DNA of 64,000 bases, from NCBI RefSeq assembly GCF_028583425.1, contig NC_072807.1:36337001-36401000 (forward strand), read 5' to 3'. This document shows, piece by piece, positions 12,301 through 23,289 of this stretch. The notes under the pieces were generated by a model, which ran no database searches, was not told where the DNA came from, and worked only from the letters and a program-made list of their open reading frames with translations. Both the position numbers and the translations under genes were made by a program. Every line of letters begins with the position of its first letter. Position 1 is the first letter of the stretch. Source of the stretch: Eublepharis macularius (lineage: Eukaryota > Chordata > Lepidosauria > Squamata > Eublepharidae).

Positions 12301-15300
12301 CTAGGTCCGTTCCTGGGCTATCCAGGTGCCTACCTTGCCAGTATGGTAGGCCACACCGGCTAGGCGGGAAATCTAGCCACATGAATGGGAACAATGGGCT
12401 GCACTTCTACGCATGTTCAGAACTCAAACACCATGATGCAGCGCTTGTGTGACTTCCTACGTCAACCTGCGCCAACCTATTAGCAAGCACAACGTGTTTT
12501 GTTTAAGAAGCTTTAACGTTTTCTACTCCCCAGAAAACAGAGCGTTTTCCCCATTAATAATAGCATAACAGGGGAAACTGGCCCTGGGCAGCCCAGAGAG
12601 ACCGTAAAGTTCTTACCAAAATCAGCTCGTCGCCAGCCAGTTCCCGCGTCCAATATGTTTTGGGGCCATCACCCTCCAGAAGTGTTTGCTTGCAGTAGAT
12701 CTTATTTTCGTTCTCCCAAGTGGCTAAACTCTGCAAGCCGAAAGCACACACACACACACACACCGGCCACCCCCCAAGAAAACACAGTTTAGCAGGGCTG
12801 ATTATCTCTTCACAAGCATAAGGCAGAGAGGATGCTCTGTTCCAGCCTGTGTTCCAGCCTGCGGTGCGGACGATAAGCTCCTTCTGATTTTAAAGAGCAT
12901 AACTGCAGCAGCCAAGGAGAAATAAGAGGTCGCTAACGAGGAGGAAAATTAACTCAGCAGCCCAGGGATGTAAAGTCAATAGTACAAGTATTTTCCTAGT
13001 ACTGGAGCGGCTGAAGAAGTCTGTGTTATGGGCATAAGCAAGCTTCCACGTGTGCAACCAAGACTGAGAGCCAAGCTACAAGTGATGCCTGACACAGGTT
13101 GGACACTTGTCAGCTTCCCTCAAGTTTTGATGGGAAATGTAGGCATCCTGGTCTTGCAGCTTGGCTCTCCATTGAATTGAAGTTTACAGAGCAGCAGTCT
13201 ATGGGAGGGAGAACACGCGGTCGGGAAGGGAGTGCAGGCATCAGGTTCTTACTGGGCACCCCCCTTCTCCTCTGCTGTGTGTTGGGGGGGGGGAGGGATT
13301 TCTGTAAACTTCAATTAAATGGAGCCAAGCTACAAGACCAGAACGCCTACATTTCCCATCAAAACTTGAGGAAAGCTGACAAGTGTCCAACCTGTGTAAG
13401 GCATTACTTGTAGCTTGGCTTTTGCTTGGAGAGCAAGTGAATGGCAAGTGAACAGGGAGGAATACACGTGAGTCTGTTCACTTGCCAGGCAAGTGTCATT
13501 CATCACTTGTAGCTTGGTGTGTAGGCACATTGGGGTAAGGTGCACAGTTGCAAATGGTTTTCCAGCCTCTCTGGATGTGGCTGGAATGTACCTTTGGAGT
13601 ACAGATGAGTATCAGCAACCACTTTTGTGGCTGCAACTAGAGTGAGGCAAATTCCACGTGGTTTTCTGCTTGCGTAAGGGGGGGAGGGGGTCACACCAGA
13701 TTCTCCTCACTATCGCCCTTATCCTGTGCAGTGCTTTGCCCAATCGGGTCCCCTGATCCTCAGTGCATAATCTTTGCAGAGAGTCAAAAGGGGCCCTTCC
13801 TCTTGCCCCCATAGAAATGCTGTTAGCATTTATGATGAAGGAAATATCAACCTCGTGACAAGTTGTGTTTCCCCTCTTATGTGCAAAGAGCAGGAGAGGT
13901 GCTCCAGAGTGCTGAAAATGGCATGTACAAATGGATCTTGAACGTGGCGGCCTGTCTTTAGCCTCAGGCTAGGACATTTCTCTAACCCTAACTGCCTTGC
14001 CATAGAGTCATGGAAGAAGACTTTACCAAATTGGCACGGCAGGTCTTTGTTCCGCCAAGAAGAGTCACACATCAGGCAAAGCAAATGACCCGTCAGGTTA
14101 AAGGGTTTTTCACCTCCCTCAAAAAAAAAGTGAGTACAAGGTGAAAATTGGAGAGGGATGTGCAAGAAGCTTTCGGTGAAGAGCAAAATTACATGTTACA
14201 AGGCAAACGGATTCCCTGCGTGCTTGGCAAGGTAGGGTCAGGGAGATTTTTCAGGGGGGAATTGGGGAGGGGAAATGAAGCACCTCTCAGCTCCCCGCCC
14301 CCCGCCCCCAGCCCCTGTACTCAAGGGAACTGTGGCAAGCATAGGCTTTGAAAGGCCATTTGCCAACATCACATTGCTGAGCTCTTTTATGCCACTTAAG
14401 TTTCTTTTTTATTCAGAACATGCAGCCAAAGCATATCTTTCTTTGGGAGGGGGCATTCATGAATCACGATCTGGAGTTGAGCCTCAAATGACCTTTTTGC
14501 AACTGGGACTTGGTAGCTTACAGCTAGAATTCTTACTCAGGTTAAGTGGAAGAAAATTCTAATCTGGTTTCTGTGCCAGCAATTTATTGATTTGGTTGGG
14601 GTGGGTGGGTAGTTATGCTGTCTTTCCAGAGTCTTTCTCAGTCCCCAGGCCAAAAATCCTGAAGTGCAATTGCCTTCCTTGGAAAGAATAATGGAAAGAA
14701 TAATAATAACAACATAACATTCAATTTATATACCGTCCTTCAGGACAACTTAACACCCACTTAGAGCGGTTTACAAAGTATGTTGTTATCATCCCCACAA
14801 CAATCACCCTGTGAGGTGGGTGGGGCTGAGAGAGCTCTGAGAGAACTGTGACTGGCCCAAGGTCACCCAGCTGGCTTCAAGCGGAGGAGTGGGGAATCAA
14901 ACCTGGTTCTCCAGATTAGAGTCCTGCTGCTCGTAACCACTACACAAAACTACAAAAATGCTATTCAGCTTGGGGGTGCTTATTTTAGAGTGCATAAGGT
15001 TCAAGACTGATATTAAATTAATTTAATTTAATTTATTACATTTATATTCCGCCCTCCCTGCATCAGCGAGCTCAGGGCGGATAGTTACCATAATAACAAA
15101 AGTGTGGTTTACTTCCATATAATAGTTGTGGTCAGGCTGGTCTGAATCATGTGTGCAAATGGGGTTTCCCTCATTGCTAGGTGCAGCAATAGAAGCTCCG
15201 TCTGTCCTAGTGAGAAATGGGAATCCCTTGCACACGTGGAGCTCTGGATTGCTGTTTTTAGGATGATCAGGAAACCAACTGGTTTACATCCAAAGATTTT

Positions 15301-18300
15301 CGCTCTGCTGCACTGTAGATGGGGCTGGCCTTCCTATAGATTCCCTCCACTAAATCCCACAGTTGCGAGTATCATTATTACCAATGCCCAGTGGTGTAGC
15401 CACATAAGACATATATCTGCTAGCAATAATGCAATAAATACATGAATGGGGGGGCAGGGACCACCACGCTCAAAAATCTAGCAAAACATGGAAACAATAA
15501 AAGCAAACATCCTCTTGAGTGCCCAGATCTTTTCTACAGGGTCATATTTTTACCTCTCGACTCTGCAAAAAAAAAAGAGGAAGGGGGGGGGAGTGCCAGA
15601 CTCTAAAGGAGAGATGAAAAGGAAGTGATGGATAGAACCAAGGAGGTAGAGTTGGGTGGGTGAGCGGAGAGGGACGGGTATCGTCCTAATGGACAGGGTA
15701 CTTTGCATTTGGAAGGCTATGACCCATTCTGGAGATTCAGAGGACCCAGATTCTTTTTGAGGGTTGCAAAATCCAATTCTGGTGCTAAGGCATGGACTCC
15801 CTACCTTGGCCACTTCAGAAGGAAGAGAGAGAGAAACAAAGCACCTTGGAAACACATAGATCTATAGCAGCTTGAATAGACAAAGCTTTTTTTCCCCCAG
15901 AGTAAAAGAGGATTCGGATTAGAGCTGTCCAGATCAGCGAAGGGTTTAATGCACTGATTTCCCCCTGGAATAAAAACTGAGATCTCTCCGAAATCAGTTT
16001 CCAAGCCTTTAAGTAGGACATAAGAAACATCTGACCCGTATTTCATTGCCGTTTCAAGAATGCTGGGTCTCTAATTTTTTTTTTTAAAAGAGGTGTTATT
16101 TACCACTATGGCAACGTTAATCTGCTCCAATGGTCTGCTGGGAGCTGAACGAAGCACAGCTGTGACAAGTCACCTGCCCCGAGGGCTTTATTCTGTTTTT
16201 TTCACCAGAGCTAAGAGAAAAGCCTCAGAGAGGGACCACCAACATACACAGTAGGAGTCTCCACGTAGTTGGGGGACTCCCTACGTATGCAGAAAAATAT
16301 AACTTTGTAAACTGACCAAACAAAAGGGGGGGACCCTTAAAATAGGGCTAATGGAGGCTAACTATGTCCCGAGAGCACAGAATATTGAGACAATTTGAGT
16401 ATTATTTAAAGCACAAAAGGGGAAGAGGAAAAATTGTCTTTCACAAGCCCTTGAGAGCTTTGAGAATTCTGGAAAGAGAGACGGGGATGGGGGGAAATTT
16501 CCAACTTGCCCTCCTCAGTTCTTAGATCCAGAGGAGTTAGCCGTGTTAGTCTGTAGCAGCCAAATAGTAAAGAGTCCAGTAGCACATTAAAGACGAATCA
16601 ACTTTATTGTAGCATAAGCTTTGGAGAACCACAGCTCTCTTCGTCAGATGCATCTAACGAAGAGAACTGTGATTTTCGAAAGCTTATGCTCCAATAAAGT
16701 TGATTCGCCTTTAAGGTGCTACTGGACTCTTTACTATTTTCCTCCTCAGTTCTGTATAGGATATTACCTTGTTTGTTCAATTCCCTTAGAGTTTCTCAGA
16801 TCTCTAGCTTTTCAAAATATTCAGGATATTTACTGTTAAACTCCTAAAGTTTCTGACAGCTGTTACATACAATACCCTGTGCTGGCATTGAAAAAGTGGC
16901 AAGGTTTAAATATCTTCCTGTTCAAACTTCCGAGGGACTGTTGGCGAGTGTCTCTCCTTTTTTTAATGCAGTTTTTAAAAAAGGATTCTAAATTCTGCTC
17001 AGCTATAGAACTGCAAATGTATTGAGACATGTGCAGATTTTTATGCATGGTTTTGTTCCAGAAATGTGTTGTTATACACGTTCTGTGTGAATTATGAACT
17101 TCAGGCAAGCACGCACCAACGGCATAAGGAATCTCTGCACCAAATCTCCTAGTGATGTGACAGGTAGTGCTACACATTCGGGATCGAGATGCATCAGGAT
17201 TTGTGAGCTATGGTTTTTAGGGACACACTAGTTATATTTTGCTCTTTGGAGTCCTATAGAACTAGGTTGTTCCGATATATCGTTTTCACAAAGTTCTGTA
17301 AAAAACAGAACCATCTCTTTATAAAAACAGACATTGACCAACGCTATACCAATCCTGAGGATATTTGAGTGGGAATTTTCAGTGGCAGAATGCCACTGGA
17401 TGGATGTGAATTTCAAAGGACCATTTCTTACCCGGCATTTTCGGCCATCCACCGTCTCTTCCTCGAAACTCTCCCCTACTTTGAAGTTGATCTCGGTGGT
17501 ACGTACGGTGGTAGAGGTTTTGATGTAGAACTGGTCCCCGTCTTGGCGGATCTCCACGTGGGGCTTGGAGGCGGCTGCCACGGCCACTTTCCGGAGCATG
17601 GCATTGACACCTGGGCAAAGACAAAGGAAGGAGTCATGACACCCCCCCACACATGATATTTGGCTGTCCCACCCCTAAGTCCTTTGGCCCAAGAGGCAGT
17701 GTAGTGTATGGGCTAATGCGGGGCCACTGAAAACCAACTTCATATCCACTTTACCTTTATGAAGCTCTGGGAGCCTAGCCTACACCAGATGACTGTGGTG
17801 AGGATAAAATGGATTATCTAATGTCTGTTACCTGTGGGTGGAAGTTGATGAGATATTTCCGTAATGCAGTAAACTTTGCAAACCCTGTAAAGGCGATCCA
17901 GTTGACCCTGGGCTACTACTTTGTCCTGAGAGATTCGGCATTTTTCCTTTGACAGGTGTGGAAATCTTCCAGGCTTCCAGAGCTTTTACTTGATAATGCA
18001 GTTTCATTCTGAGTTGTTCTTTGAGCTTTCACACAACCCACTTATTGTACACCTCCAGTGAGTTCTTAAATTCCTTAGAGTAAGAGCTGGGTCCGATAGT
18101 ACCTTAAAGATCAACTAGATTTCCAAGGTGTGAGCTTTCGAGAATCAAAGGTATTTGACGAAGGGAGCTTTGACTCTGAGAAGCTCATACCTTCTTGGAA
18201 ATCTAGTTCGTCTTTCAGGTGCTATTGGGCCCAGATCTTATTCTTCGACTGCAGACTAACATGGCTACCCACCTGAAACTATCTTAAATTCCTTGTTCAG

Positions 18301-19553
18301 TTTGACAACTGTGGTTTGAACATGGTGTCGATGGTTTTAGGGTTTGTTGGATGTTTAGGAGGGTTGAATGTTACTTGTATGTGGCTTTGAAGAAGTTTTG
18401 GAAAGGGGTCTACCGGGTCTAGAAAATAAATAAGGATAAAATGGTGTGAAGGCTACCCTGAATTTTTAGGAACAGCAAAAAATTGCAGGACGGTGGGCTA
18501 AAAAGCCAGTGTTTTAAAGAGCTGGAGTGGCTACCTGATGTTGATGGTTCAGGATAGCCTGTCTGCTTCAGCTCTTTAGATATATGGATTTTCTTTTCTT
18601 TTTCCTGATGCTTCTGAGCCGGGCGCAGCTGGATTAGCAGCAGGTGCTCTGGTCAATGGGGGGGGGGGGGGGTGCAGAGCAGGTGGGGTGTGCTTAGCCA
18701 TGCAATAAAAGGCTCTCAAAAACAATTCACACACACACCACAAACGCTTAGGTTTTCTTCCTTAGGAGCTCTGCCTTTGTACCTAGCGCTGACCAGTTCT
18801 GAGGCCATCTGTGTAGGGGGGGGGATAGGGGGGGCATAAAATGCTAGTGGGTCCGGATTTGGAATATGAGCTAGAGAATAAAACAAGGGGTACTTTAAAA
18901 TAGCAGCTCCCCACCAAGAAGGGAGGGGCGAAGAGCAAAAGTAGGGTTCAAATTTTGTCACCCCTCCAAAAATAATCCTGTGTTCTTAAAATACAGTCCC
19001 CCCCTTTTATACCACCCACCATTTACTGAATTGACCCTATTATAAAAACAATACTATTTCACACGCACGCACTTCTGTCCTTTGGCCCCATCAAGGAATA
19101 GCAGGACACAAATAGTGACGACAATAATTATTATTATTTTCATATTCTTCTTATTTACAGTTAATACTTCCAAACCTGCAGTCGGTAAGAAGGACCCCGT
19201 TGCATTTCGTGGCGAGTAAAGGAATACTGGCTCAAGCTGCATAGTTGGAGGATCTTATGCATGCTCGTGAACCTTTACTTGGGAGTAAAGCCCATGCCGC
19301 TTCTCTCCAAATCAACCCTGGGCTGCAACATTTTGCGCGTTCCTGCCGTAAGTAACGCCCCCCCCCGGTCCCCCAGCGGCACTTACTCACGAGTAAGCCC
19401 ACCGCCCGCCTCGCACCTTTGCAAAGCCAAGCAAAGGTAAGAAGAACCCCCGTTGCGCTCCCGGGCTGCGGCTGCCCCCTTACCCAGGACTTTCAGGAGC
19501 TCGTCGAAATTCTCGCTGCTTTTCATTTTCCAGGTGCCAGCGAAGTTGGGCAT
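9316..19553 (-). CDS. CRABP1: Cellular retinoic acid-binding protein 1, 4 coding exons
   Basis: Encodes a small cytosolic beta-barrel protein of the intracellular lipid-binding family that binds all-trans retinoic acid and delivers it for metabolism. Coding exons on the minus strand are 19484-19553 (70 nt), 17432-17610 (179), 12617-12730 (114) and 9316-9366 (51 with stop), all with GT-AG borders. They sum to 414 nt, 137 aa, exactly the family length. Exon 1 starts [10 protein letters not shown], the fatty-acid-binding family signature. Exon 2 carries [18 protein letters not shown]. Exon 3 carries [10 protein letters not shown] and [12 protein letters not shown]. Exon 4 ends RIYIRE, with the Arg and Tyr that bind the retinoic-acid carboxylate (Arg132/Tyr134 in known structures). 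The terminal exon falls outside long open frames and was found from its splice site. Introns hold most of the Penelope-like palindromes. Exons are confident and UTR limits are not. Confidence 0.97.
10746..10998 (+). mobile_element. Palindromic Penelope-like element, family b
   Basis: Flanked by a perfect 12-bp direct repeat, AACAAGAATAAT (10734-10745 and 10999-11010). The two arms are inverted copies that meet near 10850-10870. The right arm goes on for about 34 nt of unique tail (ATCGTTCTCCGGCCGTGAAA onward). The forward arm has CTGAAGA, a GCCAGC/GCTGGC stem and GAAA, a hammerhead-like core. Lies in CRABP1 intron 3. A sister copy is at 47282-47530. Confidence 0.75.
11115..11345 (-). mobile_element. 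Palindromic Penelope-like element, family a
   Basis: Inverted arms meet near 11258 (GTCAGATGCCTCTGAC). The left arm reaches the 3' tail (TCCAGAGGAGTTACC side), so the element is in minus orientation. The flanks carry an imperfect 10-bp repeat, TATGGAATAA / TATGGAATTA (11105-11114, 11346-11355). In CRABP1 intron 3. Confidence 0.65.
11623..11849 (-). mobile_element. Palindromic Penelope-like element, family a, intact ends
   Basis: Flanked by a perfect 12-bp direct repeat, TCCTCTCCTGTA (11611-11622 and 11850-11861). Arms are near-perfect inverted copies round a centre at about 11745-11760. The left arm is about 35 nt longer (the unique tail). The plus-reading arm has CTGACGA at 11764-11770 and GAAA at 11788-11791, followed by GCTTATGCTAC. 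Confidence 0.8.
11868..11995 (-). repeat. MIR-like tRNA SINE, family S3, partial
   Basis: Minus-strand reading gives the A-box side (ATACTGGTTAAGAGTGTCAA), B-box GGTTTGAGTC and 'ggccttgggccagtcac'. Abuts the family-a insertion. Confidence 0.6.
12107..12224. mobile_element. Harbinger-like foldback MITE
   Basis: 118-bp near-palindrome with ends GGGCCAAGCTACAAGTGACG, flanked by the 3-bp duplication TAA (12104-12106, 12225-12227). A TWA duplication fits PIF/Harbinger. No coding capacity. In CRABP1 intron 3. Confidence 0.75.
13068..13519. mobile_element. Composite foldback MITE (AGCCAAGCTACAAG family)
   Basis: 13068-13416 is a foldback with about 130-bp arms (AGCCAAGCTACAAGTGATGC to the inverted GTAGCTTGGCT), an inner inverted pair (GAAGTTTACAGA/TCTGTAAACTTC), and TGA before the left end. 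13417-13519 resembles one half of the 12107-12224 family. The join suggests nested or fused insertions. A compact relative is at 26748-26950. In CRABP1 intron 2. Confidence 0.65.
14700..14955 (-). repeat. MIR-like SINE, family S1
   Basis: Reverse copy: ATT-rich tail at the left, TTTATATACCGTCCTTCAGG, then the body and B box near 14900. In CRABP1 intron 2. Confidence 0.8.
15012..15085 (-). repeat. LINE 3'-end fragment
   Basis: Minus-strand reading ends CGCCCTGAGCTCGCTG...GGAGGGCGGAATATAAATG followed by an AAATT-rich tail, a common squamate LINE 3' terminus. Short and non-coding. Confidence 0.45.
16523..16740 (-). mobile_element. Palindromic Penelope-like element, family a, intact ends
   Basis: Flanked by a perfect 13-bp direct repeat, CCTCCTCAGTTCT (16510-16522 and 16741-16753). 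The left arm carries the unique tail, so it is in minus orientation. The arms meet near 16650. The forward core is CTAACGA here, slightly off consensus, then GAAAGC. In CRABP1 intron 2. Confidence 0.8.
18077..18282 (+). mobile_element. Palindromic Penelope-like element, family d
   Basis: Flanked by a perfect 12-bp direct repeat, CTTAAATTCCTT (18065-18076 and 18283-18294). Arms are inverted around TTTGACGAAGG. The right arm is longer, ending in the unique tail ACATGGCTACCCACCTGAAA. The hammerhead-like core is degenerate. In CRABP1 intron 1. Tail or arm fragments of this family recur at 20621-20700, 21870-21960, 35230-35320, 45315-45390, 47925-48010, 54385-54515 and 59130-59180. Confidence 0.75.
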
Positions 19554-19900
19554 GGCTGGGCAGCGGCGATCCGAGCAGGGCAGGCAGAGAACCGGCAGCC
19601 AGGCAGCCTCTGCGCTTCTGAGCGCGCACCTTGTGAGCCGGGCGAGGCAGTGGACCGCTCTCCTCCGCCCCCCCCCTTCCAGCCTCCCATCTATCCATCC
19701 ATCTGCTGCCCCCCCTCCAACCCACCCATCCATCACTCACCCACAGCTTTCCTTCTTCCTGCCCCACAGCGCTCGCCCCATCCATCATCCGCCTTCCCGG
19801 CCATTCAACTGGCCGGCCACCGCCCGGAGTTGGCCCCATCAGATCCCCCCCCCCCGCCTAGTTTTGGAGCTGGGCGGAAAAAGGCTCATAATTGAACGGG
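19330..19900 (-). promoter_or_regulatory. CRABP1: CpG-rich CRABP1 promoter and first exon
   Basis: GC-rich, CpG-bearing DNA surrounds the start codon at 19551-19553 and the upstream 5' UTR side. No TATA box was found in the expected window on the minus strand. Runs of C and simple CCATC repeats (about 19681-19740) lie upstream. Confidence 0.6.
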
Positions 19901-20056
19901 AATGATCAGCCTAGGGCCAGAGGGGGGGCCTCCCTCACTCTCCCCCCATCTCCAATTAGGGCTGCCAGCCTCCAGGTGGTGGCTGGAGATCTCCCGGAAT
20001 TAGAACTGATCTCCAGGCCACAGGGATCTTTTCGCCTGGAGAAAATGACTGCTTTA

Positions 20057-20179
20057 ACAACAGCAGCAGCAGCAACAACATTCGATTTATATACCGCCCC
20101 TTCGGGACAACTTAATGCCCACTCAGAGAGGTTTACAAAGTATGTTATTATTATTGTATGTTATTATTATTATTATTAG
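20057..20179 (-). repeat. S1 SINE 3' fragment
   Basis: Reverse-oriented tail TTTATATACCGCCCCTTCGG with flanking (TTA)n, inserted inside the GTTGCCAG-type repeat. Confidence 0.7.
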
Positions 20180-20255
20180 AGTCTACCCTTTGGAGGGTGG
20201 ACTGTATGAAATTATGCCATGCTGAGGTCCTTTCCCTCCCCAAACCCTGCCCAGG

Positions 20256-20257
<2 letters not shown>

Positions 20258-20322
<65 letters not shown>
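20258..20322. repeat. (CT)n(CA)n microsatellite
   Basis: Pure CT then CA dinucleotide runs. All open frames across them are artefacts. Confidence 0.95.
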
Positions 20323-20325
<3 letters not shown>

Positions 20326-20398
20326 TCCAGGAATTTCCCAACTTGGAGATGGCTTGCTTCCTTGGCTGGCTGTAAAAATCAGAAGAGTGGGATTTGAA

Positions 20399-20620
20399 TC
20401 CAGTAGCACTTTAGCAAAGAGTCCCGTAGCACCTTAAAGTCTAACCAGTTTTATTGTAGCATAAGCTTTCGAGAACTACAGCTCTCTTCGGCATGAATTT
20501 GACGAAGAAAGCTGTGGTTCTCGAAAGCTTACGTTACAATAAAGTTGGTTAGTCCTAAAGGTGCTACGGGACTCTTTACTATTTTGCAACTACAGACTAA
20601 CCCGGCTAACTCCTTTTGAG
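20399..20620 (+). mobile_element. Palindromic Penelope-like element, family a
   Basis: Inverted arms round GCATGAATTTGACG. The right arm carries the tail (GCAACTACAGACTAACCCGG). The forward arm has TTGACGA, then TTCTCGAAAGC. A family-d tail fragment follows to about 20700. No clean flanking duplication was seen. Confidence 0.65.
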
Positions 20621-20998
20621 AGTCAAAGCTCCCTTTGTCAGATTTCCAGTCTTGCTGTTCTCCTGCAGACCAACACAGGCTACCCACCTGAATGTAAAAT
20701 CCAGGCTTCTGTTATCTCTTTGCTTCCCCGCCCCCCCTCCAAATTGCAAAATTGTGGGGAAACTAGGCGGGGGCTGGCATTTGGTTTGGCAAGTTGTATT
20801 TGTTTGGCAAGTTGTAATTTGTTTGTTTCACTTAATCCCCCAATTTTTCCCCAAGGGGGAACCAAAGCAGCTTACATCGTTGTCCCCCCCCCCTCCATTG
20901 TATCCTCACAACTCTGAGAGGGACGTTAGGCTGAGAGTGTGTGACCCAGTTTCCATGGCAAAGAAGGGACTCGAATCTGGGCATCCCATGTCCTAGCC

Positions 20999-21635
<637 letters not shown>

Positions 21636-21869
21636 TCCTAGCCCAACACTCTAACCTCTATACCGTGTTGGCTTTGCTAGACCTGCCACTGGAAGTCCAA
21701 GCGTGTCTTTGGAACGCAATTTCTTGATTAAATTAATCAGAGTGGCATTGCACATTATGTTCAAGCAGATGATTCCACTGTGCGCTACATCAGCCCAAGG
21801 CGCTGTCTGCTGTGCCACAGCTGCATGTAGCATCAGTGCCCCAGAAAGCGGTGCGCTTTGTTCCAATGA

Positions 21870-21960
21870 GTCTCTTCCGATGAAGGAAGCTCTGACTCTC
21901 GAAAGTTCATACCTTGGAAATCTCTAAGGTGCAACTGGACTCAGCCTACCCCCCTGAAAC
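21870..21960 (+). repeat. Family-d Penelope-like arm fragment
   Basis: GATGAAGGAAGCTCTGACTC, then TCGAAAG, 'ttcataccttggaaatct' and a truncated tail ending CCCCTGAAACC. One arm only, no inverted partner. Confidence 0.6.
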
Positions 21961-22189
21961 CTGCTAGCAGAAGGTGTCGTCTGGATCTAACCTCCGGACT
22001 TGATTCAATGACAGTTCACTCAAAGTCCCATCACTCCCATAGTTTATCACTTTCTGACGTTACTGTTCCTACCAGCTGCCGTCCTCTCCGTCTTTGGATG
22101 GGACTTTATCTCGGTTTTAAGTTCTGTATCAGCAGAGATGGGCCAAAGGAAAGACAGTCTCCAGTTATGGTCAATAAGGACCTCTCGAG

Positions 22190-22273
22190 CAGTGCAATCC
22201 TAAGCAGAGTTACTCCAGTCTAAGCCCAATGATTTCAGTAGACTGAAGTTACCTCTGCTTAAGATTGCACTGT
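22190..22273. repeat. Short palindromic MITE (GCAATCCTAAG family)
   Basis: AGTGCAATCCTAAGCAGAGT is mirrored by CTCTGCTTAAGATTGCACT around a short centre. Relatives at 31957-32035, 44002-44091 and 53084-53152. Confidence 0.6.
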
Positions 22274-22683
22274 AGGTCTCGAAAGTCACACAGTACATGG
22301 GAGCGGACACCAGGGAGTAGATCTTTCTAAGCAATATTTGTGTTTGTGAAATTCACTTCCTGGCCTTCTTGTCTCTTTCTTTGCGCTTAGAAAACCCGAT
22401 AAAACGTTGTTCAGGGAGGTGTTTGATGGCTCTGGAGGGACGATCTTATCTGTGTTGCTGATCTCCATGAATTTGAATTGGTCTGTGATAATTCCGTGCT
22501 GTGCTGGTTTCTTTTTTCAGGCTCTCCTGTGTTCTTTTAAGTGGTATAATATACGACGCTTGCATTCTGTCCCGTGCTATTTATGCTGCATTAATGGTTT
22601 GCAACTTGGTTGGTTCTGTTTGAAAACAGCCCTGGGCAAGTATTTGCGGGGAGAATGACCAGAGCTGGGAGGCCCGGATTCAA

Positions 22684-22923
22684 AGCAAAACAAAGGAGAA
22701 TATCACGAGAACAAGCTATCCAAAAAACTATGTCGTGAAACCTTATTAAGCAAAAAATACACCAATAAATTTTATATTAAATGGGTCCAATGGTATATTG
22801 ATGCTTTTGCATAATTTTTTACACGTAAAATTGCATAAATTATTACACATACAAATGACTTTAATATAAAATTTATTGGTGTATTTTTGCTTAGTAAGGT
22901 TTCACGACCTAGTTTTTTGGATA
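22684..22923. mobile_element. Palindromic element, AT-rich, with imperfect 13-bp flanks
   Basis: Arms of about 65 bp (CTATCCAAAAAACTATGTCG / inverted near 22900) flank an AT-rich core. Flanking repeats GGCCCGGATTCAA (22671-22683) and GGCCCAGATTCAA (22924-22936) differ by one base and resemble a target duplication inside an S3 SINE. Possibly another palindromic retroelement, but no clear hammerhead core was seen. Confidence 0.5.
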
Positions 22924-23100
22924 GGCCCAGATTCAAGCTAGGACTCAGCCGTGATGCTCGCCAGATGACCTGGGCCAGTTACTCTCTGTCAGGCTAATCT
23001 ACCTCGCTGGGCTGTTGTGAAACTAGCATAAGGAAGGGAGAGCTTTGTATGCTGCTTGGAGCTCCTTTGAGAAAGGGTGGGATAAAAACTGTCCATGTAA
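22924..23100 (+). repeat. S3 SINE 3' part
   Basis: B-box-side and body motifs ('gatgacctgggccagttac', 'ctacctcgctgggctgttgtg' in substance), ending GGGTGGGATAAAAAC. Its 5' part lies left of the 22684-22923 insertion. Confidence 0.55.
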
Positions 23101-23238
23101 TGGTTTCTATAAAAACACATAACAATAAACAGGACTAGCAACAACAATGATATAATCAACGGCATGAAAATATTTAATGCTACTGCCTTGATAAACTTTT
23201 TGAGTGTCTGGAAGAGTAAAACGCTGGCTGGAAACTCC

Positions 23239-23239
<1 letters not shown>

Positions 23240-23281
<42 letters not shown>
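23240..23281. repeat. (GTTA)n microsatellite
   Basis: About ten tetranucleotide units. Confidence 0.95.
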
Positions 23282-23282
<1 letters not shown>

Positions 23283-23289
23283 GCTGCGG

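Larger units (their letters stand above)
19958..20352. repeat. GTTGCCAG-type interspersed repeat, interrupted
   Basis: Begins AGGGCTGCCAGCCTCCAGGT and ends AATTTCCCAACTTGGAGATGG, with the diagnostic 'ctggagatctcc' and 'tctggagaaaatg' motifs. Split by an S1 SINE fragment (20057-20179) and a CT/CA microsatellite. Likely a non-autonomous DNA transposon. Copies: 28098-28286, 36040-36580, 57107-57690, 63176-63392. Confidence 0.55.

Noticed and set aside
17228-17650. 140-codon continuous frame as a single-exon gene
   Set aside because: Only 17432-17610 is CRABP1 exon 2. The rest is intron read-through.
19383-19905. Several 110-158 codon frames around CRABP1 exon 1
   Set aside because: They come from GC-rich composition. 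Only the 70-nt exon reading [10 protein letters not shown] is supported by homology and splice sites.
20158-20437. Frames with poly-Ser/Leu and Thr-His repeats
   Set aside because: Translations of the CT/CA microsatellite.
23240-23281. CRISPR-like regular repeat
   Set aside because: Simple GTTA microsatellite without spacers, in a vertebrate sequence.
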